Assembly: GCA_902797035.1 (NCBI GenBank)
Contig: CADBRH010000019.1
Span: forward strand, 1 to 40,052
Source: an uncultured Bacteroidia bacterium
GTDB lineage: Bacteria > Bacteroidota > Bacteroidia > Bacteroidales > UBA932
Length of the DNA: 40,052 nt
Reading direction: 5' to 3'
Shown here: piece by piece, positions 32,355 through 40,052 of the stretch
Layout of the letters: the number at the start of each line of letters is the position of its first letter
Numbering within the stretch: position 1 is the stretch's first letter
The notes under the pieces: generated by a model
Told to the model about the DNA's origin: nothing
The model's database searches: none
What the model saw: the letters and a program-made list of their open reading frames with translations, nothing else
Program-made: the position numbers and the translations under genes

Positions 32355-34799
32355 TTATTTCTTGTCACCAAGATCGAGGATTCTGACATTGCGGATCTTC
32401 AGTCCTTCCCCGTGGCCGCAGAAGGAGATGTATCCCTTCTTGTTGAACATGCCCGGGTGGTTCCTGTGATCAACGGTGTAAGGATTCTCATTCCCGCCCT
32501 TCGGGTCCACGTTGTGTCCCTTGCAGGCTGTACGGATATTCCCGTCCACAATCACCTCGCCGTTGACAGTGACCTTGATCCGGTCGCCCTCGACCCTGAT
32601 CTCCTCGGTGCTCCATTCGCCCAAGGGTTTGTGGACAATCCTCTTGGCGGGAATCACGCCGTAGACCGAGCCGTGGACCTGGTACTCTCGGAGGTTGGCG
32701 TACATCGGGGCGTCATGGTCAAGAATCTGCACCTCGCACATGCCGTCATACGCGGCGTCCACTCCCATAGGGGTACGGACACCCACTCCGTTGTTGACTC
32801 CTTCCCTGAGGAAGCAGAACTCGAACCGATAGACGAAGTTACGATACTCCTTCTTGGTATAGAGGTTCCCTGTGCTACCGTAGTTAGCTGACACATAAAT
32901 GGTTCCGTTGACAGGAATATAACCCTCAAGATCACCCTGCCACTTGTCCAGACTGGTACCGTCGAACAGCATCTCGAAGCCCTGCCTCTTCTCCTCGGCG
33001 GTCAGCTCATAAGGGACGAAAGGCTCGGCCTTCTCGAGAATCTGGTCAATCTCGCTGACAGCGTAGCCGTCGTCGGACACGCCGGTTCCCTTGAAGACTT
33101 CGGCGGCCTTGGTGAGGAACTTCTTAAGGTCGCTGTAGTTTATCTCCTCCTCCGTCTTTGACGCTATGTTCTTGACGGCGTTCGCGGCGGCGTAAGCGGC
33201 GTCCTTGTCATCAAGGTATTTGCCGGCGAGAAGGAATGACTTCATCGTCGGCACACCAGCTATGGCGTTAAGAGCGGCCTCCTTGAGACTCTTGGTGGTG
33301 GAAAGCGAGAGGGCTTCGGCAAGGGCCGCGCGCTTTTTATCAAGGTTGCTCTCGTTGTCGTTGACGAGGGATATGTATCTGGGAAGGAGAGCCGCGGCCT
33401 TGGAGGCGTCTCCCTTGACCGCTTTCAGGATTATCGGGGCCACCTTGTAGTTGTCCATCTGGGAAAGGGCGGCAAGGGCGCTCCCGTCGCCTCCGTCCCA
33501 AGCCTTTTCCAAATCAGCCACGGCCTCGTCGGTACCAGTGGAGGCGAGGACAGGGTAGAAGTTGGCCACATTCGAGGCGGTTTTAATCAGCCCGCTCACC
33601 TGGGTGTACTGGTCAGCTGGAGCAAGTGTATGGATGGCGGACTTGAGAGCGGAGACATAATCGGCGATGTCGTCTGCTTTGGCTCCGTCAAGAAGGGCGC
33701 CGACCTTGGCGATGTCATCCTTGCCCACGAAGTTGGACAGGACCTTGGAGCCAAGGCCTGAGACGGCCATGTCGGAGGAGCCTATCATCGAATATATCAC
33801 CGGGGCTATGTTCTTCATCTTCCTAGCGGAGGCAAGGGAGACCAGGTTGCCGAGGGCGGGCATATTCCCTTGACCCTTGGCAAGCTCAGCCACAAGGGCC
33901 GCTTTGACGTCTTCCTTAATGTCACCCTTGAAACTCTTGAGCGCGGTAAGGGCCTCGGCGCCGTTCTCGGCGCCAAGCTGGCCGATGAGGGCCTTGGCCG
34001 AGGCCGAGCCTCCGATCTTGCCTGCGGCGGCGATGGCTGCCCTGGCGACGTCACCACCGTCACCGAAGGAGTTGAGGACGAGGTCGCCTACCGAGGATAT
34101 CTTGTTGTTGCCGAACCAGTTGAGGACATCAACCTTGGCGTCGGGAGTGAGCTTCTTGAACTTCCCGGAAAAGAGAGGCACAAGGGCCGGGGCGCCCAGT
34201 ATCTTTGTGGCGTTGCTGATCACCGAGTTCCTGAATATCTTGTCGTCGCTCTTGAGAGCCGAGGCCATGGTCTTGACGGCCTTGGCGGGATCGGCGTTCA
34301 TTATGTTCCAAGCGGCGAGACACTTCTCGTGGGTGGAGCCGGACTTGAGGAGGGCTTTCGCTTCCTTAAGGGGCATCAAAGCCTCCTCCTCCGGGGCCAC
34401 GTATTCACCAAGCATCCTCTGCAGCGAGGTCAGTAACTCTTTATTGTAGGTGTCGCCGCAAGCGGCCGCCGCCTGCTGGAGACCCTTGAGCACATCCGCC
34501 TTCTTATCGTTATGGGCAGGGTCGTTGACATAGGAGACAAGGCCCTGGAGCGCATATTCAAAGATGGCGTTCTTGACACCTTCCCCGGCCGGCTTCATGA
34601 GTTTGGCGACCTCAACAACAGACTGGGGAGCGGCGGCGGCCAGGTCACCCATCTGGGTGGCGAAATCGGCGCTGTTCTGGGCCGGCATGGCGGCCAGGAC
34701 GTCGGCCACTATGGTCTGGACGGTCCTCTGCCTCGCGTCTTGGGCGTGAACGGCCACGGCGAGAGCGAGAAGCAATAATATCGAATAAAACTTTTTCAT
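32355..34799 (-). CDS. HEAT-repeat protein with C-terminal DUF1080 (3-keto-disaccharide hydrolase-like) domain
   Basis: This is a secreted protein of 814 residues with signal peptide MKKFYSILLLLALAVAVHAQ (ATG 34799; the ATG at 34805 is an alternative). Residues about 25-590 are Ala-rich helical HEAT-like repeats (VARAAIAAAGKIGGSASAKALIGQLG). Residues about 600-812 form a DUF1080 concanavalin-like domain: GFEMLFDGTSLDKWQG, YRFEFCFLREGVNNGVGVRTP, EVQILDHDAP, GEWSTEEIRVEGDRIKVTVNG. Pfam names this domain a putative 3-keto-disaccharide hydrolase. The gene follows the Gfo/Idh/MocA oxidoreductase by 14 nt; an oxidoreductase plus a keto-sugar hydrolase would fit glycoside cleavage through a 3-keto intermediate (inference). 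Confidence 0.88.
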   Translation of the reverse strand: MKKFYSILLLLALAVAVHAQDARQRTVQTIVADVLAAMPAQNSADFATQMGDLAAAAPQSVVEVAKLMKPAGEGVKNAIFEYALQGLVSYVNDPAHNDKKADVLKGLQQAAAACGDTYNKELLTSLQRMLGEYVAPEEEALMPLKEAKALLKSGSTHEKCLAAWNIMNADPAKAVKTMASALKSDDKIFRNSVISNATKILGAPALVPLFSGKFKKLTPDAKVDVLNWFGNNKISSVGDLVLNSFGDGGDVARAAIAAAGKIGGSASAKALIGQLGAENGAEALTALKSFKGDIKEDVKAALVAELAKGQGNMPALGNLVSLASARKMKNIAPVIYSMIGSSDMAVSGLGSKVLSNFVGKDDIAKVGALLDGAKADDIADYVSALKSAIHTLAPADQYTQVSGLIKTASNVANFYPVLASTGTDEAVADLEKAWDGGDGSALAALSQMDNYKVAPIILKAVKGDASKAAALLPRYISLVNDNESNLDKKRAALAEALSLSTTKSLKEAALNAIAGVPTMKSFLLAGKYLDDKDAAYAAANAVKNIASKTEEEINYSDLKKFLTKAAEVFKGTGVSDDGYAVSEIDQILEKAEPFVPYELTAEEKRQGFEMLFDGTSLDKWQGDLEGYIPVNGTIYVSANYGSTGNLYTKKEYRNFVYRFEFCFLREGVNNGVGVRTPMGVDAAYDGMCEVQILDHDAPMYANLREYQVHGSVYGVIPAKRIVHKPLGEWSTEEIRVEGDRIKVTVNGEVIVDGNIRTACKGHNVDPKGGNENPYTVDHRNHPGMFNKKGYISFCGHGEGLKIRNVRILDLGDKK

Positions 34800-34813
34800 A
34801 CTCATCCGGATTT

Positions 34814-36115
34814 TTAGATTGACCAAGGGCCGCGCATGGGCTGATTGATAAGAAGGTTAGCGGCGTCGTCCCCGATGAACCTTTGCTTGTCGGGATCGAA
34901 ATGAAGTGTCCTCCCGAGACGCAAAGCGCAGGAGCCGAGATTGACCACGGTGCAGCTGTAGTGGCCGTTCTCCTCGTTGAGGGCGAATTTCTGGCGGTTC
35001 TTCACGCAGTCGAGGAAGTCCACCTGACGAGGCTCCGGGTCGGGAAGCTCGTTTATGACGTCCATGACATTGGGGATCGTGCACTCGAAGCCCTTGTACA
35101 CCTTGCCGTTGGGACCCTCGATGTAGGGCACCTTGCCGGGGCTCTCGAAGCCCTCGCCCTCGAGGATGATCTTGCATCCGTCGGCGTAGGTGTAGGTGAT
35201 GCTTCTCCAAATGCCCACAGCGTCCGGGTGCTGCTGGGGAGCGTCAACCTCTACCTTCACGGGAAGGTCATTGTCTTTGCCCAGGAAATACTGGACAGGG
35301 TCAATATAGTGCTGACCCATATCGCCGAGTCCGCCGGACTCATAGTCCCAATAGCCGCGGAAGCTCTGATGCACGCGGTGGGGATGATAAGGCTTGACCG
35401 GGGCCGGTCCGAGCCACATGTCATAGTCGAGTTCTTGAGGCACAGGCTGGGGCTCAAGATTCTCCCTGCCTGTCCAATAGAACTTCCAGGCGAAGCCCGT
35501 GGCGCCTGAGATCCTCACGGTGAGAGGCCATCCCAGAAGGCCGCTGTCCACGAGTTTCTTAAGCGGCTCAACAGTGGTTCCGAGGCCGTAGAAGGTGTCC
35601 TTGAAGCGGAACCAGGTGTCAAGACGGAATATACGGCCGTACTTGTTGACGGCCTCGACGACTTTCTGTCCCTCGCCGATCGTCCTTGTCATCGGCTTCT
35701 CGCAGAAGATGTCCTTGCCGGCCTTCGCCGACTCGACGGCCATAAGTCCGTGCCAGTGGGAAGGGGTGGCGATGTGGACAATGTCCACATTCGGGTCATG
35801 GACAAGATCCCTCCAGTCATGGTAGGACTGAAGCTTTGTCCCGAATCTCTCCTGACCCTTCTGGAGGGCGTTGTCGAGGTGTTTCTGGTCGACATCGCAC
35901 ACCGCCACAAGACGGCAGCGCTCGTCGCTGGCGAAATGGAGGCTGCTCATTCCGATGCCTCCGACACCGATGATACCTCGTGTCATCTGGTCACTCGGAG
36001 CCACAAACTTGCTGGACGAGTCGCCCATCTTGCCGAACACCTCACGGGGAAGTATCGTCAGGGCGCCAAGACCCAGACCGGCTTTCTTGATGAAATCTCT
36101 TCTTGATTGTGCCAT
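34814..36115 (-). CDS. Tat-exported Gfo/Idh/MocA family oxidoreductase
   Basis: This is a predicted NAD(P)-dependent sugar oxidoreductase of 433 residues. The N-terminus MAQSRRDFIKKAGLGLGALTIL carries a twin-arginine signal (SRRDFIKK), so it is exported folded with its cofactor. A Rossmann domain (TRGIIGVGGIGMSSLHFA ... RLVAVCDVD) leads to DIVHIATPSHWHGLMAVESA and GKDIFCEKPM, the EKP cofactor/catalytic motif. The C-terminal domain includes WDYESGGLGDMGQHYIDPVQY with the conserved His. The substrate is unknown; pairing with the DUF1080 protein suggests oxidation or reduction at a sugar hydroxyl. It is first in a likely five-gene transcript running to the GH2 gene. Confidence 0.92.
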   Translation of the reverse strand: MAQSRRDFIKKAGLGLGALTILPREVFGKMGDSSSKFVAPSDQMTRGIIGVGGIGMSSLHFASDERCRLVAVCDVDQKHLDNALQKGQERFGTKLQSYHDWRDLVHDPNVDIVHIATPSHWHGLMAVESAKAGKDIFCEKPMTRTIGEGQKVVEAVNKYGRIFRLDTWFRFKDTFYGLGTTVEPLKKLVDSGLLGWPLTVRISGATGFAWKFYWTGRENLEPQPVPQELDYDMWLGPAPVKPYHPHRVHQSFRGYWDYESGGLGDMGQHYIDPVQYFLGKDNDLPVKVEVDAPQQHPDAVGIWRSITYTYADGCKIILEGEGFESPGKVPYIEGPNGKVYKGFECTIPNVMDVINELPDPEPRQVDFLDCVKNRQKFALNEENGHYSCTVVNLGSCALRLGRTLHFDPDKQRFIGDDAANLLINQPMRGPWSI

Positions 36116-36284
36116 AATGATATGTTATAGTGTTTTTAATTAATCAGCGAGTATCCGCTAAATTACGAAAAACCCTTGAATATGACAACAAGGGGGCGGT
36201 ATTTCAAAATATTAATTATATTTGCCCGCTTGGCAAACATTATTAACACTAAACTAATCACTAAAAAGTAATAACCGAATAAGG
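36116..36284. other. AT-rich divergent intergenic region
   Basis: This gap separates the minus-strand oxidoreductase from the plus-strand fimbrillin-like gene. It holds a small stem CCCTTG...CAAGGG (36173-36194), the -7 box at 36217-36224 and an inverted repeat TTTGCC-CGCTT-GGCAAA (36221-36237) overlapping that box. No convincing minus-strand promoter was found and no gene is seen. Confidence 0.5.
36217..36224 (+). promoter_or_regulatory. -7 promoter box of the fimbrillin-like gene
   Basis: TATATTTG is a perfect TAnnTTTG, 60 nt before the ATG at 36285. A TTTG at 19-20 nt upstream is missing, so the promoter may need an activator. The box overlaps the 6-bp inverted repeat TTTGCC/GGCAAA. Confidence 0.45.
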
Positions 36285-39200
36285 ATGAACATCAATTTTG
36301 AGAGGACAGCGAGAGCCGCGATGGCGGCTATAATAGCCACCGCATTGACGTTCGCGTTCAACGCCTGCTCCGAGGAAGAGACCGAGGAAAAAGGGAACAG
36401 GGTGTATTTCGGCGCCACAACCACTTATGACAACTTTCCTGAAACCAAGACTATATATAGCGGGGAAGAGTACATTGTCAGCGGCAAGGCGTACGAGAGA
36501 ATTAATTGGACGGGAACTGACAAGGTTGACGTGCTCAACTCCAAAAACGCTCAGTCAGCTGTCTTTTCAGTGACCACCCCCACGGGAGATAATAACAAGA
36601 GCGGCGCCGACCTGGTGTACGACGCCGGAGACGTGATGTACTGGGAGGCAGGTGAGAACACCTTCCTCTCGGTGTATCCCAGCGGAGCTTACAGAGCCGG
36701 GATCATTTCAGGGACTTTGCCGAAAGTCCAGGACCAGACAGAGTCACACGAGTCCACGATAGGACTGACCACATCAAACGCCTCTGAGACAGTGACCACC
36801 CCTTCCATGAGACTGGCCTACATGGTCGCCAAGGAGACTCTTCCCATCACGGAAAAGATCAAACTGCGCTTCCGGCCGGCGATGACGGCGTTCGAGTTCA
36901 ATGTCGCCTTCGCCGATGACGGGACGACAGCCCCCACTATCTCCAAGTTCCAGATGTGGTCAACTTCCACAGCGTTGACCGGGACATGGAAATGGGACGG
37001 TAAAAGATTCGACTGTCCGGATTTCCAGAAAGGGGTCAACGACACGATCACTGTCAACTTCAAAGATGTCCCCATAGACACAGCGAACCCGCTGCGTTTC
37101 ACTGTCTTCGCGCTGCCTCATGATATTACCGACGTGAAGGTGAGATTCTTCCTCAACACAGGTCCCAAGACCCTGTCGCTGAAAGATAACTCGGACACCT
37201 TCACCACTTTCGAAGCGTGCAAGAAATACCGCGTGTCCACGCCGAACGTGTCAGGTGACTGGACTTACAAATTCTCCACCACAGACCCCTCGCCCGTCGC
37301 CTTTGACGGATCGTCGGACGATTCCTATATTCAAGGAACCGTGACAAGTTTCAAGTACAGGGGAAAGCCTGCCAGCCATGATTATGTGGAAGAACCCGTG
37401 AAATGGATTGTGGAAGGGTACTACGCTGACGCCGAGTGTACCAAGAAGCTGCCTGGCAAACCCTATTGGGCCCCATATCTCTTTGGTGGCGACGAAAAAG
37501 AGGACCAAGGTACCGGATCGGTCGAGCGGGAGAAAGTGACCATCAAGTACGCCCACTCTCACGCTTCTGATTCCCTGGAGGTTATCACAACTGAAGCCAA
37601 TGATCTGAACAGCCTTGTCGGGAGCCGGTCAATGATCGGGTCAAGCTCGAGCTACCATAACCTATCCAACCCGACCAACCCGAATAGCGACTACATCGCG
37701 GAGAGCGCCAATAGTTACATCGTCAACGCTTGCGGTTACTACCGCATCCCGCTCGTTATGGGCAATGGCGTGAAAAACAACGCTCTTAATAATGAGAAAG
37801 TGTATAAGGGCGCTCAAGGTAACGGGACCGACGATTTCAGAATACTGTTCAAGAACTACAAAGGCAACAACATCCAAAGCCCTTACCTGCAGGATAACGG
37901 AGGGACTCCCACCAGCGCGGAGATTGTCTGGGAAGACGTTGAGGGCCTCATCGAGACCACTCTCGACAAGAATGGGGCAAACACCTATGACCTTCCCTCC
38001 AATTGCGTTTACCAAAGCGGCGGGGTGTACTGGTTAAGATTCCATGTGCCGACTGAAAGGCGTGGCCAGTGGATCTACAGGGATGATAACGGAAAGCTGC
38101 GGAACGAGCCGAGACAAGGCAACGCGGTGATAGCTGTCAAGGACGCCTCCGGTGACGTCATGTGGAGTTACCATATCTGGGTCACCGACTATGTGCCCAA
38201 AAACTATCCGAACTACTCCGCCTCGGTGAACAAGGATATAGACTTCGCCCTTCCCTATTATTTTGAGTCAATAGATGAGGTGGATGGAGGCTCAGGCATG
38301 AATGTCCATCATTTCATCAATTCCCTGCACTTGGGGTACAGGATCATGAACAGGGTCCTGGGCTACACAGTGTATGGAACAGAGGTGACCAGGAACTATC
38401 CCGCGAAGAAGGTATATGTCAAGCTGAGGCAGAACGACGGAGTCAGTCGCTTGACCACTGTCATGGCCATATCCCAGAACGAAGGCCGTTTGGTAAACTC
38501 CTTGAACAGAAGCCAGCCGTTCTTCCAGGCTCTCCGTAAGGACGCTTTCTGGCCAGGCGCCGGAAAGAGCGATCTTGATCCGGTTTGGTATGGCAAAAAA
38601 CCTCGCCTCAACACGACCAGAACGACCGAAGGGAAGCCGATTGACTATCTGATATCGAATCCCGGAGTCTGGGTTAACAGGACTGATGGCACCGGAAATT
38701 GTGTCAACCTGCCTTACTATGAGAATATCTGGAACGCTGACCTGCGGAAGAGCGAAGGGAGCGAGATCGTGACCTACCCCAGCGAATCCAACTTCGCGCC
38801 TACACTTCTATGCCCTTACTCCTTATTCAAGGGAGGAAAAACCATCTATGATCCCTGCCCTGCCGGATACAGTTTGCCGCCCCATCTCTCTTTGAGCCTC
38901 TTGTTCACCTCGATGAGTCCCGCGTCAGAACTGGCCAAGAACTTTGTGATAGGATGGTACGACAGAAGTTATAATCCGGCTCACTTCCCCACACAGGTGA
39001 GAAGAAGCGTTGATGAAGGCCTGATTTTCTACACCAATTTGAGTCAAACTAAGGAGATGTTCATCCCTTACACGTCAACCCGCGACGCTAAAGGCTCGTT
39101 AAGCCGCTATGACATACCTTTGGGTTTGTTCCATACCAATATGGTGTCGTATAACCCAGACACTGCCAATAGGGGTCACAGGAAGCCTATAGCCTATTAT

Positions 39201-39386
39201 GACTCATCCAAAGAAAGCGCCGGCGAGAGTTTCATCATGTCACAAGGAGCCACGGTCCTGCCTTTTGACGAGTCAGTCTATCCTACCATCGAAGACTTTT
39301 ATGACAATCAGGTCCTATACTCTTATTCGTTGACCGCCATTCTCGGGCGGTACACGCTGACGTATCAGGATCCCCAACTACAGTAG
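36285..39386 (+). CDS. Large fimbrillin-like surface lipoprotein
   Basis: This 1033-residue lipoprotein starts at an ATG preceded by AAGG; its signal ends in AFNAC (lipobox Cys28), then an acidic SEEETEE stretch typical of surface export signals in Bacteroidetes. Residues about 38-330 resemble the fimbrillin-family N-terminal domain (GNRVYFGATTTYDNFPETKT ... GKAYERINWTGTDKVDVL, AFEFNVAFADDG). The middle has VMWSYHIWVTDYVP and the C-terminal third has YDPCPAGYSLPPHL, the DPCPxGYxxP motif common in large Bacteroidales surface proteins. A fimbrial tip or minor adhesin subunit is the likely role; the ligand is unknown. It is a single gene, followed by a bidirectional terminator. Confidence 0.75.
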   Translation: MNINFERTARAAMAAIIATALTFAFNACSEEETEEKGNRVYFGATTTYDNFPETKTIYSGEEYIVSGKAYERINWTGTDKVDVLNSKNAQSAVFSVTTPTGDNNKSGADLVYDAGDVMYWEAGENTFLSVYPSGAYRAGIISGTLPKVQDQTESHESTIGLTTSNASETVTTPSMRLAYMVAKETLPITEKIKLRFRPAMTAFEFNVAFADDGTTAPTISKFQMWSTSTALTGTWKWDGKRFDCPDFQKGVNDTITVNFKDVPIDTANPLRFTVFALPHDITDVKVRFFLNTGPKTLSLKDNSDTFTTFEACKKYRVSTPNVSGDWTYKFSTTDPSPVAFDGSSDDSYIQGTVTSFKYRGKPASHDYVEEPVKWIVEGYYADAECTKKLPGKPYWAPYLFGGDEKEDQGTGSVEREKVTIKYAHSHASDSLEVITTEANDLNSLVGSRSMIGSSSSYHNLSNPTNPNSDYIAESANSYIVNACGYYRIPLVMGNGVKNNALNNEKVYKGAQGNGTDDFRILFKNYKGNNIQSPYLQDNGGTPTSAEIVWEDVEGLIETTLDKNGANTYDLPSNCVYQSGGVYWLRFHVPTERRGQWIYRDDNGKLRNEPRQGNAVIAVKDASGDVMWSYHIWVTDYVPKNYPNYSASVNKDIDFALPYYFESIDEVDGGSGMNVHHFINSLHLGYRIMNRVLGYTVYGTEVTRNYPAKKVYVKLRQNDGVSRLTTVMAISQNEGRLVNSLNRSQPFFQALRKDAFWPGAGKSDLDPVWYGKKPRLNTTRTTEGKPIDYLISNPGVWVNRTDGTGNCVNLPYYENIWNADLRKSEGSEIVTYPSESNFAPTLLCPYSLFKGGKTIYDPCPAGYSLPPHLSLSLLFTSMSPASELAKNFVIGWYDRSYNPAHFPTQVRRSVDEGLIFYTNLSQTKEMFIPYTSTRDAKGSLSRYDIPLGLFHTNMVSYNPDTANRGHRKPIAYYDSSKESAGESFIMSQGATVLPFDESVYPTIEDFYDNQVLYSYSLTAILGRYTLTYQDPQLQ

Positions 39387-39403
39387 ACCACACACATCAC
39401 AAA

Positions 39404-39431
39404 ACAGGGCGGCCTTTTCCGGTCGCCCTGT
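39404..39431. terminator. Bidirectional terminator between the fimbrillin-like gene and rpsC
   Basis: ACAGGGCGGCC (39404-39414), loop TTTTCC, GGTCGCCCTGT (39421-39431) form an 11-bp stem with one G-T pair. On the minus strand the stem runs into CTGTTTTG, a usable U-tract for rpsC; on the plus strand it is followed by CATTTTATC. Confidence 0.75.
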
Positions 39432-39450
39432 CATTTTATCAGGAATATCC

Positions 39451-40052
39451 TTACTCGGCGTTGCGGGAATCGCGACGACCTCCGCGGTCTCCGCGACGGT
39501 CACCCCTACGGTCTCCGCGACGATCACCCCTGCGGTCTCCGCGGTCTCCGCGGGGACGTCCGCCACCCTGGGCGTTGGCCGCCGTGGGGGCGTTGGGGGT
39601 AAGATCCTGCTTGCCGTAACGCTCACCGTTGCAAATCCACACCTTGATTCCGAGGCAACCGACCTTGGTGCTGGCGACCGCCAGAGCGTAGTCGATGTCG
39701 GCGCGGAAAGTGTGGAGAGGAGTACGTCCTTCCTTGAACATCTCGCTGCGGGCCATCTCGGCGCCACCGACGCGACCGCTGATCTGGACCTTGATGCCCT
39801 CGGCGCCTACCCTCATCGCGGAGGCGATGGCCATCTTGATGGCCCTGCGGTAGGAGACGCGGCCCTCAATCTGACGGGCAATGCTGTCAGCCACGATAGT
39901 AGCGTCGACCTCGTGTCTCTTGCCCTCGCTGATACTAATCTGGACGTCCTTCTTGGTGACCTTCTTCAGCTCTTCCTTGGGTTTGTCGACCTCCTGGCCG
40001 CCCTTGCCGATGATGAAACCAGGCCTTGCGGCGTGGATGGTCACGGTGCTGA
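39451..40052 (-). CDS. rpsC: 30S ribosomal protein S3 (partial, C-terminal part)
   Basis: S3 lines the mRNA entry channel of the small subunit. The visible 199 codons start inside the KH domain ([21 protein letters not shown], with the GKGG loop) and continue through the S3 C-terminal domain ([64 protein letters not shown]). A basic tail of about 45 residues follows, dominated by RGDR repeats. Basic S3 tails are normal in Bacteroidetes, but this one is notably regular. The N-terminus lies beyond the window end. A terminator and a convergent gene follow it where rplP is expected. Confidence 0.95.
   Translation of the reverse strand, partial: STVTIHAARPGFIIGKGGQEVDKPKEELKKVTKKDVQISISEGKRHEVDATIVADSIARQIEGRVSYRRAIKMAIASAMRVGAEGIKVQISGRVGGAEMARSEMFKEGRTPLHTFRADIDYALAVASTKVGCLGIKVWICNGERYGKQDLTPNAPTAANAQGGGRPRGDRGDRRGDRRGDRRGDRRGDRGGRRDSRNAE
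39463..39565 (-). repeat. RGDR-encoding low-complexity repeat in rpsC
   Basis: GGTCTCCGCGACG-type units recur with changes (plus strand), encoding the [12 protein letters not shown] tail of S3. The 12-nt periodicity suggests slippage-driven expansion. Confidence 0.75.

Noticed and set aside
39463-39565. CRISPR-like repeats
   Set aside because: The repeats are short, contiguous and in frame in rpsC, with no spacers or cas genes.

Overview
The window reads as chromosomal DNA of a GC-rich Bacteroidales bacterium, possibly Rikenellaceae/Alistipes-like (the family guess is inference). The evidence is the Bacteroidetes-type promoter (TTTG, 19-20 nt, TAnnTTTG) at several genes, an S46 dipeptidyl-peptidase, GH97, fimbrillin-like and TlpA-type lipoproteins, an ECF sigma factor overlapping a membrane-anchored beta-barrel protein, and Bacteroidetes-type MutS, Mrp and DnaE. 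No tRNA, rRNA, CRISPR array, IS element or prophage was found.

Layout. 1-0.7 kb: 5' part of a divergent EF-G paralogue and a small unknown protein, both on the minus strand. 1.0-5.5 kb, plus: XRE regulator, rnhB, S46 peptidase, Mrp-type ATPase. 5.5-10.5 kb, minus: glycosyltransferase, YfhO-like membrane protein, EF-hand/22-mer repeat protein and a lipoprotein in one likely operon. 10.5-13.2 kb, minus: mutS. 13.3-16.2 kb, plus: GH97 glycosidase and a secreted EEP-family phosphatase/nuclease. 16.2-19.0 kb, minus: YtxH protein, holin-like membrane protein, small basic protein, aminopeptidase P. 19.1-22.9 kb, plus: dnaE, divergent from the YtxH operon with two well-formed promoters. 23.0-25.3 kb, plus: PD-(D/E)XK (Rpn-type) nuclease bracketed by two perfect palindromes, then a serpin lipoprotein. 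25.3-27.0 kb, minus: ECF sigma factor and its anti-sigma/beta-barrel partner. 27.0-36.1 kb, minus: Tat-exported Gfo/Idh/MocA oxidoreductase, HEAT-DUF1080 protein, TlpA-like lipoprotein, uvrC and a GH2 beta-mannosidase. 36.3-39.4 kb, plus: large fimbrillin-like lipoprotein. 39.45 kb-end, minus: 3' part of rpsC, followed by a terminator instead of the expected rplP.

Functional themes. Information processing (dnaE, mutS, uvrC, rnhB, rpsC, EF-G paralogue) is interleaved with saccharide and peptide use (GH97, GH2, oxidoreductase/DUF1080, S46, aminopeptidase P) and envelope functions (YfhO, YtxH/holin-like set, serpin, fimbrillin, sigma/anti-sigma). The most unusual signal is a pair of about 116-nt palindromic elements (721-836 and 4284-4399). 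They share a nearly identical core, have unrelated but self-complementary outer arms, and sit in the same orientation directly upstream of two unrelated start codons. They are candidates for an undescribed structured leader RNA or a small mobile palindrome.
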